The notes: generated by a model not told the origin, from the letters alone. Counted from the first letter of the stretch, positions 1 to 12,274 are shown. The stretch: 64,000 bases of DNA from Engraulis encrasicolus (GCF_034702125.1 NC_085871.1:36800659-36864658); one strand, 5' to 3'. Program-made: numbers and translations.

Positions 1-1009
1 CTTGATAGAAGGCAGGATGGATCCATATTTTCGTGCTGGCATCAATACGCATTTTCATCCACAGAACTGCCTCTCACTGGAGATTATCACTTTTGTGACA
101 GATGATTCAGCTAGTAGATCAGCAGTTTCTGAAATACTCAGACCAGTCATGCTAGTCACTTACAGTATATCACATTTCTTTCCCATTCTTATGCTCAGTT
201 TGAACTGCAGCAGATTGTCTTGACATGACTACATGCCTAAATGCATTGAGTTGTTGCCATGTGATTGGCTGATTAGATATTTTCACCAATGAGCAGTTGA
301 ACATGTGTGCCTATGAAGTGGCTGGTGAGTTTATAGCCAAGAACTGAATACAACTATCTGTGTAACACCATACACTATCTGTATCACACCAGTTATATTT
401 GATTGTAGAGCATTGCTTGCTTGTCAATGTGGAAATCCCTGCACAAGGTCAGTTGCTAATAAAATGACCGTGCAGGGATTTTAAGATATAGCATGTACTA
501 TGGGCTATGCAACATCTGAATGCAACACGAACATCATGAGGATGTAACCATTTAATTTTACACATTTAAATGGATTTGAATTTGTAAAACACATTGCAGA
601 CCTTCGGTTGCTGTTTTAGACACCAAACACAGTTAGACAATATTGAAGAGGCCTGGGGATTGGGGAAAGAAAGTCCTATTGACAGAGTTTCCTGATTGAC
701 TGACAGTAATGGTCATTCTTTCAACTCTGAAGTCAGGGGTGGCCTTACCTGAGGAGCAAGCAATGGGTACTATACTCACCCACCTGAATGCCGATGCAAG
801 CGTACTTTTATTGCATATTTAGAAAATAAACAGTAATGCTTCCCAAGCGTGCAGACATTTCAGTCACAGTCAGACCATCCTCAGTGCAATTATTTCTGTG
901 GCACCTAGAAACATCCACAGGAGGGCAGTAGTGGTCTACTCCCCCCAGAGCAGCTCTTATGGGCTGCAAGTCATGTTGGTTCCTCCCGACCTTTCCTCCA
1001 GCCCTTGGC
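1..1009. other. Unassigned non-coding DNA
   Basis: I see no credible coding region, RNA gene or element boundary here. The only open frames are short and lack motifs. Confidence 0.4.
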
Positions 1010-1020
1010 CCTCTTGCCTC

Positions 1021-1286
1021 TGGACTCACTAGTTTCATGCCGTGTCGACCGGGGGGGCTGTAGGCCTACTTGCGCCTTACGTCATTCAGAAGGACAGCTA
1101 CCCCACGGCACAGAAGATAGCTGGTAGGCTACGTGTTTTCAGTTGAAGTACAGCATTGTATGTGGACAACATACGATAACCACCCTTGTGCACGGCGCCA
1201 CCGACCTCAGCTCTCGTGCACGAGTAGGCTACGCACAACCCAAATACCGCCCATCCGGGCCGACATGACATGAAACTAGTGAGTCC
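1021..1286. mobile_element. Foldback MITE with 11 bp target duplication
   Basis: The ends are inverted copies: GGACTCACTAGTTTCATG on the left and its complement on the right (about 1269-1286). The 11 bp CCTCTTGCCTC is found at 1010-1020 and again at 1287-1297, which fits a target duplication. The inside is GC-rich and non-coding. The foldback at 54121-54280 has similar ends (CCCACTAGTTT). The superfamily is unknown. Confidence 0.7.
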
Positions 1287-1431
1287 CCTCTTGCCTCAGT
1301 GGTGCCACCTTCTCAGCTTCCCCGCTGTCAGGCAACGCAGAGTGGCTTTTAGGGGGCTTTCCCTCATTCAACATTTCAACCGACTGAACTTTAAATAACT
1401 ACGACAGTGTGCCAGTCAACTATATGACTGT

Positions 1432-1513
<82 letters not shown>

Positions 1514-1521
1514 GACAGACA
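1432..1521. repeat. (GACA)n(CA)n(GACA)n compound microsatellite
   Basis: GACA tetramers flank a long CA run. Confidence 0.95.
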
Positions 1522-2377
1522 ACTGCATGTGCTTGGACTCAAATTGACATCTTTATTTGCATGTCCATTATGATACACAGAGCAGCAAATTCAGCGAAAA
1601 ATCAATAAAAAATCAAAAGAATCATTACATGTAAGTTATCATGATCTAAACCTCAAACAGTGGCAGCAGATTTATGTAAATGTAAAAAAGTGTATAAAAG
1701 CAAAAAGCTCACCAGGTCCCATTTCCCCTGATCTCAGACATGGAGTGGGAGCTCTCTTTCTGATTCCCTGGGTTGGAGTGAATGTTACATACTGAACAGC
1801 ATGGGAAAAGGTGCCCTCTGCCTATTAAAACCTAAATATCTCAGCCTCCGAAGCACATAAAAACATGAAATAAGTTGCATTTAAAAGCTAGGACCCTCAT
1901 CTTGCATTAGAATGTGTTCATTAAGTTGGGGCTGTGAAAGCCAAAACTTTTGACTGGGCTGTAATGGACTGATCAAAGCTATTTTCCATTCCACCAAAAA
2001 TATGTAATTATTTGGACTACACAACAGAAGTCGCATGTCTGATGTGCAGCCACTTCAGCCGTGGTGCAGCAGTAGGGTTGGCTGTGCCTCGGTTCACGTC
2101 AAATATGCGAGGCGCACGTTGTAGTCTCTAACACAGTTTTGCACAAAAGCTAAAATAACCTTTCTTGCGTGCTGAAAGTGAGTGGTCTTACGACGCAAAT
2201 CCAAACCTTAAAAATGCACTGCCATCATATGTGAAATCTGGAGCACATGCCTAATGGGATGAGGATTTAGCTTGACTCGGTCCATTTAGGTCTACTCCCA
2301 TTCAAAATTTTGAGAGCTACAGTCCCACGGCTCGGAAGTAGAAGGGCGTGACTTAGGTGCCCCATAAACGGCGTGAC
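1522..2377. other. Non-coding DNA with one dispersed repeat
   Basis: No gene is seen. Positions ~1790-1925 (cctaaatatctcagcctccg and its flanks) recur in the same orientation at ~56925-57055, so this is part of an unnamed dispersed repeat. Confidence 0.5.
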
Positions 2378-2652
2378 GTGTGCCATGCCCCTTTTTGGGG
2401 GAAAACATTAGGGGAAAAGCCAATGCAAGTTAATTAGTGGTGTTGGGAGAGAATAAACGAAAGACTAGGACCTGTAGACTACCGTTATTCACGCTCAACA
2501 TGCCGAATACGTGTTGTGTTGTCAGCTGTTCAAATAATACAACCAAACAGCCGTGGATGAAGCATGGACTGTGTTTATTTGGGCTAGCCGATGTAGCATG
2601 TAAGTTAATGAGACATTCGATTTGTTTTCCCCCAAAAAGGGGCGTAACGCAC
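2378..2652 (+). mobile_element. P-element-like foldback carrying a THAP start
   Basis: The ends form an inverted repeat around CCCCTTTTTGGGGGAAAAC (left ~2388-2406, right ~2624-2643). Inside, an open frame contains MPNTCCVVSC, which matches the conserved start of THAP zinc-finger domains (M-P-x-x-C-x2-4-C). The rest of the domain, including the C-x2-H pair, is not seen. P-type transposases begin with a THAP domain, so I infer a deleted P-like transposon that kept both ends and the 5' coding tip. A THAP host-gene scrap is the alternative. Confidence 0.5.
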
Positions 2653-2784
2653 ATTCACGAACAAAGTACCCGGATGGCCGTTCATACGTATAAGGCGCGA
2701 AGCACAGCCAGTCAGAGGAGAGACAACACAGCAAAGGAGCTTACCTCTTATGAAAATTCTCCATGGTTTTACTGTAGTAACTAG

Positions 2785-3696
2785 GGCTGCACAATATCAG
2801 AAAAAAAATCGATACTCGATAATAGCATGCAATACCTCGATTGTGTATGTGCGTGTGTATGATGGTGTTAGTAAGTTTACTTAGTATGTTTTAAGTGTGT
2901 GTGTGTGTGTGTGTTCCACTTTGCTACATTTGCAGTCGTGGTGTAGGCCTAATGGTTAGGGAGTTGAACTGAAGATCACAGAGTTGCAGCAGAGATACTC
3001 TAGACAGAGATAAGTCATTCTAGTTCATTTCTGGTATCCACTTTCTGTCGGGTGAACGCCCCTTTAGGAGACCTTCGGTTAGGAGACCTTCGGAGTCCAG
3101 AGGTTGAGAATAAATGGAGTCCCCTTAGCGCTGTAGATGGCGGTAGCGCACTTCTCGTGCAAACACCTCAAAAATAGAAGAAGAAGGAGGGGACAACGCC
3201 CCCTTAGGAGACCCAACTTGAGCACACACTTTTGCATTGGGTGGGCGGGTTTTGAAGCCTCTTTATTACTCCACCCTCTTTGGTTGCAGGTTTGAATCCC
3301 ACCCTTAGGCCCACCTCTCCCGACACCTCCATCCATCACTGAAGTGCCCTTGAGCAAGGCACCTAACCCCACATTGCTCCAAGGACTGTCACCAATATGT
3401 GTGTTGGATGAAAGAAGCGGCGACTAAGTGTAATTTAATGAATAATTATAAACCGTGGTAAAACCATGGTTAGTTTTCAGATTAAAACCATGGTTCATTT
3501 TATAGTTAAACCTAGTCAAACCAAAAACCATGCCAAATCATGCTCAAAAAAGAATGAAATCATGGTATACCACGGTCGATTTTGGTAAGGGACATGACTG
3601 GCGAAGGGGGTCATGCAAAGCAGTGTGGAGAGGTAATGAATTTATGACCAAAAGCAATTGTCGATATTACACATAGAATACAAGTTGACTTGTTAA
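2785..3696. other. Repeat debris including SINE head
   Basis: Positions 2785-2835 resemble the end of fish hAT remnants (agggctgcacaatatc). Positions 2934-3000 resemble a tRNA-SINE head (gtggtgtaggcctaatggtt). Positions 2895-2914 are a short GT run. No gene is seen. Confidence 0.35.
3270..3410 (+). mobile_element. tRNA-derived SINE fragment
   Basis: It contains a B-box-like ggtttgaatccc, then the fish SINE body 'cccttgagcaaggcacctaa' and 'cattgctcc'. The same body occurs at 61885-62095 (+), 46655-46880 (-) and, broken, at ~29300-29430 (-). Confidence 0.6.
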
Positions 3697-4053
3697 AGGG
3701 ACACTGTGTGAGATTTTTAGTTATTTATTTCCATAATTCATGCTGCCCATTCACTAATGTAACCTTTTTCATGAATACTTACCACCATCATCAAATTCTA
3801 AGTATTCATTATGACTGGAAAAATTGAACTTTTCATACATGAAAAAGGGGATCTTCTCCATGGTCCGCCATTTTGAATTTCCAAAAATAGCCATTTTTAG
3901 CTGCAAAAATGACTGTACTTGGATCTTACTAGAAAATATTTGTTTATTACTTAGTAAACTTTCGTGTAAAGATCAAATTTGGCAATAGGCAGCCCAGTTT
4001 CAATGAGCAGCATAGTTGCAGTACCTTTTTTGAAAATCTCCTGCAGTGTCCCT
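3697..4053. mobile_element. TTAA-flanked MITE, copy A (piggyBac/Kolobok type)
   Basis: The ends AGGGACACTG and CAGTGTCCCT are inverted and flanked by TTAA (3693-3696 and 4054-4057). A related copy lies in opposite orientation at 62263-62621. TTAA targets are typical of piggyBac and Kolobok elements. No coding capacity is seen. Confidence 0.75.
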
Positions 4054-4069
4054 TTAAGGACTTGGAAAA

Positions 4070-4235
4070 AATAAGGACTTGGACTTGCACTTGACTTGGC
4101 TTTGGCACGACTTGGACTTGAGTTGGTCAAATGTGTCTTAACTTGTGACTTGACTCGGACTTGATTTGAAGGACTTGAGACTTACTTGTGACTTGCAAAT
4201 TAGTGACTTGGTCCCATCTCTGGTGTTTAACATGT
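4070..4235. repeat. CTTGGACTTG-rich degenerate repeat
   Basis: The 'gacttgg/acttgactt' words are repeated many times, as in the ends of some fish non-autonomous hAT elements. The element boundaries are unclear. Confidence 0.4.
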
Positions 4236-4585
4236 GGTGCTTGTTGAAACAACTACTCAAAACTGTTCAAAGTTTACCTTCATTGTCTGTAGATATTAGA
4301 CCTGGTGTTTTTTCACTATTTTCACAAACTTCTGCAGATATAATAAAGGGTGCCAATACCAGTGACTCCGGGACGTTTACCTTTTTCCACAATCATTTTT
4401 TCCCCCTCACATAGTTACGTTTTTAATGTTGTTGTTCATTTTTATATTTTCTAGCAACCTGCTCTGTATGGTAAAATCATGGTAGACTTTATTATTTGTT
4501 GTCTGGATATATGTCACATGTCCCATTATGTGCTGAAACTTCATGTGTGCCAATACTAATTGTTGGCGTTGTAAATAAGACATTG

Positions 4586-4586
<1 letters not shown>

Positions 4587-4665
<79 letters not shown>
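4587..4665. repeat. (CA)n microsatellite
   Basis: An uninterrupted CA run of about 78 bp. Confidence 0.98.
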
Positions 4666-4666
<1 letters not shown>

Positions 4667-5035
4667 GCAGAGGGCCAGAGAGGGTACAGGTCTTTTCGTC
4701 GAATGGATTCTTGAGAGGGGACCATTCGAACAAAACGTTGGACCATTAGTATAAGGCAGGGGATCTTTAGTCGAGGACGGTCCGTCTACCGCAAAAGCCT
4801 ACGAAAGGTCCTTAAAATTGAACTAAAGATCCTTAGGTTTCAACTAAAGGTCCCTTCAGTCTGCCTATATTAGAAATGTAAATCAGCTTTTTAAATGCTG
4901 GTTTTCTTAGAATCAGCTTTTTAAATGCTCATTTTAACGGTTTTGTCTATTTAAATATGTTCATTTAAACGGTTTTGTCTAGCCTATTTAAATAGGCCTA
5001 AATCAGCTGTTAAGTTTTGTTTTTTGTTGATTTAA

Positions 5036-5150
5036 ACATGTAAATCTATAAATAAAATGTACTTACTCGTTTTTACTGGTATGTTGTTGTTGTTTTTACG
5101 ATTACGTCGTTACATTTTTTGACAATTTAGCCTACGTTTACGCCCTTACA
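5036..5150. repeat. Direct repeat matching 7625-7740
   Basis: Both segments share ataaataaaatgtactta, actggtatgttgt and gttacattttttgacaa in the same order. The shared DNA flanks the CT-rich triplication and the Tc1 element, suggesting an older segmental duplication. Confidence 0.6.
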
Positions 5151-5157
5151 TTTTTTG

Positions 5158-5309
5158 ACAACAAAGTTCGCGCATGAGCCAGAGCACTAGGCCTATGCAT
5201 ATAACAGTGTTGAAAACATTACAGAACCCATGCACCTGTGTTAAGTCCATGGCTACAGTAAAGAGAGAGAGAGAGAGAAGTTAAATCGTTACATTAACAC
5301 TGCATAGGA

Positions 5310-5348
<39 letters not shown>

Positions 5349-5611
5349 CTCTCTCGCTCTCTCTGCCCGGCGAGGCAATGTTCTTGGGCGGTAACTTTTT
5401 AGATGCGAAGCACCAGCAACAAGAGAATGCTGTCTGCCGACACTTTGATGTTTCTGATTCTGAATGACAACAAAGTTCGCGCATGAGCCAGAGCACTATG
5501 CATATAACAGTGTTGAAAACATTACAGAACCCATGCACCTGTGTTAAGTCCATGGCTACAGTAAAGAGAGAGAGAGAGAAGTTAAATCGTTACATTAACA
5601 CTGCATAGGAC

Positions 5612-5650
<39 letters not shown>

Positions 5651-6058
5651 CGGCGAGGCAATGTTCTTGGGCTATAGTTTTATTAATTGAATAAGCTGGT
5701 AGCTGCCTATTTTGTTTCATAGCCTGTCTTTTATTGTTGGAAATCGTCCATCGATCCAGTCAGGCTGCCTATTTTATATCCTATTATTCCCGTGTGTCCT
5801 AGGCCTATTTCTTTTGTTCGAAGTCTAAATATGTGGTAAAACTGATTTACCCGCGATTCATATAGGCCTAATAATGGCACAAACTGAATGACAATAAATA
5901 GTTCGCGCATGAGGCAGAAAAAATAACAGTGTCGGAAAACATTATAGAACCCCTGCACCCGTGTTAAGTCCATGGCTACAGTAAAACAAAAACAAAAACA
6001 CTAAGAGCAAGAGAGAGAGAGAGACGTGAAATCGCTATATTAACACTGCATAGGAGCG

Positions 6059-6119
<61 letters not shown>
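5158..6119. repeat. Three copies of a (GA)n...(CT)n unit
   Basis: Units at ~5158-5370, ~5468-5670 and ~5880-6119 share ttcgcgcatgag, acattacagaaccc, gttaagtccatggctacag, a GA tract, tacattaacactgcatagga and a long CT tract. The GA and CT tracts of a unit can pair, so each unit is a potential hairpin. The CT tracts are at ~5312-5364, 5614-5647 and 6062-6118. Confidence 0.8.
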
Positions 6120-6131
6120 GTAATGTATCTA

Positions 6132-7578
6132 CAAACCCCAACTCCGATGAAGTTGGGACGTTTGGTAAACAGTGAATAAAATCAAAATGCTATCATTTTC
6201 AAAACATTCAATCTATTCATTAGATGGAGAATAGTGAAAAGACAACATATTAAGTGTTAAAACCGAGAAAAAATATTGTTTTGGGGGACATATATACTCA
6301 TTTCTAATTTGATAAATCCAACACGTCTCAAAAGAGTTGGGACGGGGATCAGTGAAATTTAGTAAACATCCAAATAAGATAAAACAACAAAGAAGAACAT
6401 TTCAAAATGAATTGTACTGACGGACAATATAGGTGTCCAGGTATAAGATCATCACAGAGAGGCTGAGTCACTCAGAAATAAAGATGCAAAGGGAATAATT
6501 ACCATAGTTATTACATACATTTTTGAATTCCCTTTGATTTACCACGATTGAGTGTATATAAGACATATTTTTGTTAATAAAATCATTGTATAGGTTCATG
6601 ACATCATGAAATATATATTGGCTGTAGTCTCACTCTAATTCCTGGAGTGCTAGAGCTATTGAAAATTGACCATATTAAGAATGCTTAATGCATGAAAATG
6701 ACACAGGGGTTTAACATTCTCCTAAGCACCTGAGCTCACTTGAAATAGACCCAGAAGACATGGGAAACTGTCCTTTGCTTACAGAAGTCAGCAGAAGTTG
6801 TAGAAGTCCATTCTTTTTTACAATAATAGAGCATTGCACATCCTGTGCTACAGTGAAAATGGACCATCCAACTTGTGTTAGTGCTAGCTTCAAAAGTCAG
6901 CCTCCATGATGGCATGCGGATGCAGTAGTGCATTGGTTAAGATGTTCTCACTCATCTGTAGAGTTAAATACAGTGCTGAATGGTATAAATGGGTTTTAAA
7001 CAGCATGAAAAGCCACTCATGCATTATATTTTGAAGGGAGATCTTCGATTACTGCCACATAGTAAGGTCAAATTGCATTCTCTACTATGTTTTAACAGTT
7101 TGGCTCCATCATAAGGACCAGCATGTGATAAAATGGTGGGTTTTTGGTCAAGACCTGTCACACTGTAAGCACTACAGAAAGGAAAACATTGCAAAACATG
7201 ACAAGGAATACACCCACCATTTAAGCTGGTGAAATCATGTCCAAGATAGGAATTAACACTGTTTTTTATATAAAATCATCTCATCGGTTAATGTATTTAA
7301 CTGTTAAGTGTTGTCTTTTGTTTTGTTTTTAGTCTTCCTCGACATTTGCTGCCATTTATTGTCCCCGTCCCAACTCTTTTGAGACGTGTTGGATTTCTCA
7401 AATTAGAAATGAGTACATATGTCCCCCAAAACAATATTTTTTCTCGGTTTTAACACTTAATATGTTGTCTTTTCACTATTCTCCATCTAATGAATAGATT
7501 GAGTGTTTTGAAAATGATAGCATTTTGATTTTATTCACTGTTTACCAAACGTCCCAACTTCATCGGAGTTGGGGTTAG
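6132..7578. mobile_element. Tc1/mariner-like element with ~225 bp inverted ends
   Basis: The left end (CAAACCCCAACTCCGATGAA) and the right end are inverted copies over about 225 bp. The host dinucleotide TA flanks both sides (6130-6131, 7579-7580), as expected for Tc1/mariner. The ends resemble the widespread fish type 'ccaactccgatgaagttggg'. No intact transposase is present, and the interior is broken. A 7 bp GTATCTA also flanks the element, but the TA reading gives symmetric ends. Confidence 0.7.
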
Positions 7579-7740
7579 TAGTATCTAGGCCTAGTAATCA
7601 GTAGGCTATGTAAATCAACTGTTTTTTTTGCTGTTTTCAGATGTGCTTCATAAATAAAATGTACTTAGGCCTACTCATTTTAACTGGTATGTTGTCGGTT
7701 TTTTACGTTTATGCCGTTACATTTTTTGACAATTATCTAG

Positions 7741-8320
7741 GTTACTTTCTACTCCTTACATTTCTGGAACAATATTTGAGAAGCTTTTTTTCACTTTTAC
7801 GCCGTTACTTTACTCCGTTACATTTTTTGACAAATATCTGTAGGCCTATGTTACTTTCTACTCCTTACATTTCTGGTACAGTATTTGAGTAGCCCCAGCT
7901 GCGGGCAGAGAGGCGGGACCAAGCACAGCCTTGTCGCTTTGAATCAGGGCAGCGTGCGTCTACTGAGCACATTTGGTTGTCATGCAGCGAGTTTTCTGAC
8001 TTTCCGGTAACTTTTTAGATGAACGCTTCTAGCTACCGTCTTCTGTAGGTCTGGAATATACCTACGTGTGGAGTAGGCCTAGAGGTGCGCGGTGGATGTA
8101 TTATTTCATCCGCAACCGCTTCTTAGAATTTCTAATCCACCTGCTATCCACCCGCCCTAATGTTTTTTCTCCAATTTCCAAAACCGAATCCACCCGCCAT
8201 CCGCCTATTAGTTTTTAGTATTTAAGATGCCTGAGGCACATAGTCGATCGTCTTTTTCAAGCAGTGCAGGTCATTTACATCTTGCCAGCCTATGTTTTAA
8301 AAAAATCTCTAACTTACAGT
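7741..8320. other. Non-coding DNA with local repeats
   Basis: At ~7741-7885 a 'gttactttctactccttacatttctgg' unit occurs twice, with 'ccgttacattttttgacaa' words. No gene is seen. Confidence 0.4.
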
Positions 8321-8690
8321 GATTCCCAAGTTGTCTCCACCCATCGCACAACGTGAAAGTTGAAACGTGCGGATGCTTTAATGCAGCCTAAATTTTAGCA
8401 GTTTAAATACCTCCAGTCCAAGCAGCACAATCGAAACTATTGGCTATCTAGCTTACAATTTTGGCTGGTATCCAATAAGACGAGTCAAGTGACAGTAGAG
8501 TCTTGCAAAGAGTACAGAGAATTACGTCGCGCGTGTGTGTGTGAGCGAGAGAGGGAGAGAGAGGGAGCGATTCCAAACTTGTCTCCATCCATCGCACAAC
8601 GTGAAAGCTAACGTGTATGCTTTAATGCAGCCTAAATTGTACCAGTTTTGCCTCCTCTCCAAGCACCTTTTTAAGTGGTGGCAACCATGC
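8321..8690. repeat. Imperfect tandem duplication (~110 bp units)
   Basis: Units at ~8321-8420 and ~8568-8680 share catcgcacaacgtgaaag, atgctttaatgcagcctaaa and 'caagca'. Confidence 0.7.
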
Positions 8691-9827
8691 ATGTTTTCTG
8701 TGGAAAACATCAGGTCCTCATGGCGACGCCAGGCTTGCTGAAAACGGCGACAAACACATTCAGAATACACATTTCTTAATGGGAAGTTGTTGAGAACAAA
8801 GTGTTCGCTAATGGGCATGAAGTCTTGTCATGCAAATGACCTGCCGTGTTCAGGAACGACAGACAACGGGAGTAAAGGTTATGGTAGTTTTATTTTTACA
8901 ATTTCATAAAATACAATTAGGAGGGAAAACCACCACAATATCCATGCAACCAGCAGCGTCTGTAAACTGCTATCGTCTTTGAATAAATGAATAAATAATC
9001 ACAATCTGGAGACACTCGGACGATAGTAGCCTACAAAAGTTAAGTTAAGTTAAGTTACACACTCAGCCACTGCTGCCGGACGTTGGCTCGTCAATTACTT
9101 AATCAACTATAACACGCGCAATAGCCTACCCAAATGCAACTTACACACAGTTCCCAAAGCGACCGGCCGCGCGCAATGGATACCTACAGCAGCCCTGCCC
9201 CACCCCAGCGTGTAGCGCACAAGTCTACACTATTGTCCGAATGTTGTTATTTCAAGAAAGCAAACTGTCACTGTCCGCCGGCCGCTGTCGTGACATATTT
9301 TATTAACACTAGTATGTGAGTAACAAGTGAGGAGTTCCTTGATAGTTTCCTTAAGGGTGAAGTAGCCTACTCTTTAGGCTAGCGTTGCCTCCTCCAGCCA
9401 ACCATCCGGCTCAAAGTGTTCAGCCTGTAGCAGGATGATAGATAGCTAATGATGGTCAGGGCGCACATCAGTGGTTGTCTATGCTTTTTTCTGGAATACT
9501 GTCGCAGATCAGATAGAAATGATCCTGTTATGAACCCGAGTTTAGTAGATATCGCGCAGTGAACGAGGCAGCCTGCAAACAGTTTGAAGCGCAATGTGGC
9601 TGTAACAAGTTAGAAAGTAGCCAAACTCTGTTGCTTGTTAACCTTTTTAAATTATGCGCGTAATGGTGGGGTGGCGTCCGCGCCAATGTCATATCCTGAG
9701 CGTATTGCTCGGTGCGTAATTCCAAGAGCAGTATGAAAAGGAAGAAAAGGAAGATGATGGGCTGACCGAAACGTTTGTCCCCTGTCTGTCGGTTTTATTT
9801 ACTTTTTTCGGCTTTGTTTAATACAGT
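8691..9827. other. Unassigned non-coding DNA
   Basis: There is no supported gene. A short 'taagttaagttaagtt' run occurs near 9040. Short open frames here have no motif and no neighbour context. Confidence 0.4.
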
Positions 9828-11342
9828 TTTTGATTCTGCATTCAGCTCCAGTGTGCTACTCCTTTCTTTCTTTTTAAATTATGAGCGTTCCACGAACTAT
9901 CTTTCTTTGCGCACGCTATAAAATGGCAATAAACATGTTACTATAAACTACTGGTTTACTATGTATGCTTTCTAATGTTGGTAAAGGCGGCATAAGCGGG
10001 ATAATGTATTGTCCACACGTGACTACGGAAAATATATTTCCTTCGAAGCGGAATAACAGCACTCCGCCTTCGGCATTGGGGGTGTTATTCGCCCCGTAGG
10101 AAAATATTTGTAGTCTATGTGTAGTCTACTTTTTTGAAGTGGGTATACTGTATATTCTCGCATTTTTTGAAGTGGGTATACTGTATATATTTATGCCATT
10201 CTAAATAATGGATCAATCAATTTTAAGTTGGTATACTGAATCCCCTAAAATTTAGAAGTGGGTATACTCCGTATACCTGCGTTCTACCACTGCGTGTGGA
10301 CAATACATTATCCCTTACCTTTAAAGCTGTTGTAGGCCTACATTTAAAAAAAATCGTCGATATTGTAGCGGTGCAACCGACTTTAGTTTTAAGTTATGAG
10401 ATGGGCGCCAGTCAGGCAGCAATAAGACTGCCGTTACCTTTCCAAAATGAATACAAATCAGTGACCAACACATTAGAAATAACTCAGATCATCACAACGA
10501 ATATCTTGTCTTATTTTTAGTAGTGCACTTTTGCAAAACCCTTGTTTGCAGACTTGTGCGCTTGTTCTCAATTTGGAACAGCTCACATCACTATTTCATA
10601 CTGTATTTTTTTTTTTTTTTTTTTAAAAGAGCTTGCATTGACACGCTGTTTTCATTTCGCATTTCTTTCAAGTTCATTTGGCATGCTTTATGGAATTAAG
10701 CATGGTGGACCATTCATAAGACTTCATTCTAAGATATCTGTTTTTATAACGAATATAGGCCTAGATGCATACAGTAGAACAAATAACGTAACAGTGATGC
10801 GTTAATCCAGGACCAGTTTGACGTCTTAGGACAATTGTAAATGGCAGCTTTTGATTCTGCATTCAGCTCCAGTGTGCGACTCCTTTCTTTCTTTTTATAT
10901 CTTTTTATATCTTTCTTTTCTATCTTTCTTTGCGCACGCTATAAAATGGCAATAAACCTGTTACTATAAACTACTGGTTAACTGTGTATTCTATGCTTTC
11001 TAATGTTGGTAAAGGCGGGATAAGCGGGATAATGTATTGTCCACATGACTACGGAAATATATTTCCTTCGGAGCGGAATAACAGCTCTCTGCCTTCGGCA
11101 TCGGGGGTCTTATTCGTCCCGTATAGGCAATATTTTCTTATAGTCATGTGGGACAATACATTATCCCTTACCTATTACTGTTGTAAGCCTACATTTTAAA
11201 ACATTTCGTCGGTATTGTAGCGGCGGTGCAACCGACTGTTTTAAGTTATGACATGGGCGCCAGCTAGGCAACAATAAGACTGCCTTTACCTTTCCAAAAA
11301 TGAATACAAATCAGTAACCAACACATTAGAAATAACTCAGAT
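9828..11342. repeat. Duplicated ~0.5-0.7 kb segment
   Basis: Copy A (~9828-10498) and copy B (~10849-11342) share ttttgattctgcattcagct, cgcacgctataaaatggc, the cruciform described separately, and 'gggcgccag...aataagactgcc...aataactcagat'. Copy A carries an extra stretch (~10100-10290) with repeated gaagtgggtatactg that copy B lacks. About 350 bp of other DNA separates the copies. Confidence 0.8.
11026..11166. mobile_element. Two-stem cruciform element, intact copy
   Basis: The outer arms are gggataatgtattgtcc (from 11026) and its complement (to 11166). An inner stem uses cggaataa / ttattcg around a GC-rich loop. The left-hand duplicate has the same arms at 9998-10019 and 10295-10314, split by extra DNA. 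Confidence 0.6.
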
Positions 11343-11771
11343 ATATATATAGACAGATGTAGTGCACAGGGGGTAACGCTGCTATCTCACTCCGGAGGAG
11401 GCAGAGGCAGTCCGCTACGATTTATAAAATAGGCTATGAAATGGCCTAATGATAAAAAACTGAACTAAAATGAAAAATTAATTTAAAAAAAATAGAGACG
11501 CACGCACTTTCTACACGGTTCGATTTTTGTTTTCATTGCATTGTGGTGGTAGGCACACAAGTTTGATAAAATATAAAAATAATAGGCTAATAAAATAGGC
11601 AGACTAAACTAAACATCTGCCCAGTTAAACGAAAGGTCTGCATGGGTTGAACGTAACGTCCTTAGGTCTTCGACGAAAAATCCTCAGGTACTGCACGAAA
11701 CGCCCCATGCCTTCTACTAATGGTCCAACGTTTTGTTCGAATGGTCCCCTCTCAACAATTCATTAGACGAA

Positions 11772-12274
11772 TCGTCTCGAATTCGCCAGAGACAGACAGT
11801 CAAAACATAGCTCACACTCATGTCAATGCCAAAACCCTAACACAAGACCACAGTTCTCATAAGCATCAGATCCAGTTCAGTAGCATTTCAATAGTTCGCC
11901 CTTGAGTAATTGGCATGTGGTAGCTGGCCACTGTTGCTTAAAGCAGAGATCATGCGACATGAGATCGGCTCACATCCCCTATGTGCATGGAGGGATTATA
12001 GCTTGGAGCTCTATTGAACTCCAGAGGAGTCGTGAGAAGCCTTTGTGCATGACAGGTCTTGCCTTCGTTTTCTATTACCATGCCCCTTGCCCAGTTTCCA
12101 CGGGTCAGTGTCGACCCGTGTTAAAAGTCGCAAAAAACAATTATGTTTCACATTTTTTTCTCATGTCTTGACTGAGTAGGCTTCCTTTATTATGGAAATA
12201 TTGGTTTTATTTACATTTGGGTTGGTAACTAGTTGTTCAGGACAGTCATTCAAGTATAACAGGCATGATAAGCA

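Larger units (their letters stand above)
4695..11771. mobile_element. Candidate 7.1 kb element bounded by inverted repeats
   Basis: About 70 bp at 4695-4762 (TTCGTCGAATGGATT, then gagaggggaccattcgaac and aaaacgttggaccattagta) is repeated inverted at ~11700-11771. The ends agree with only a few mismatches. No clear target duplication and no transposase were found. The interior holds tandem repeats and a Tc1 insertion. It could be a giant decayed non-autonomous transposon, or two independent copies of one small repeat. Confidence 0.4.

Noticed and set aside
4407..4746. Open frames rich in Cys-Val or Thr-His
   Set aside because: They are translations of a CA microsatellite. The same applies near 15264-15482 and 29551-29766.
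6125..7587. 7 bp GTATCTA as target duplication of the element at 6132-7578
   Set aside because: Using TA as the target gives symmetric ends (CWAACCCC). The longer match is probably local repetition.
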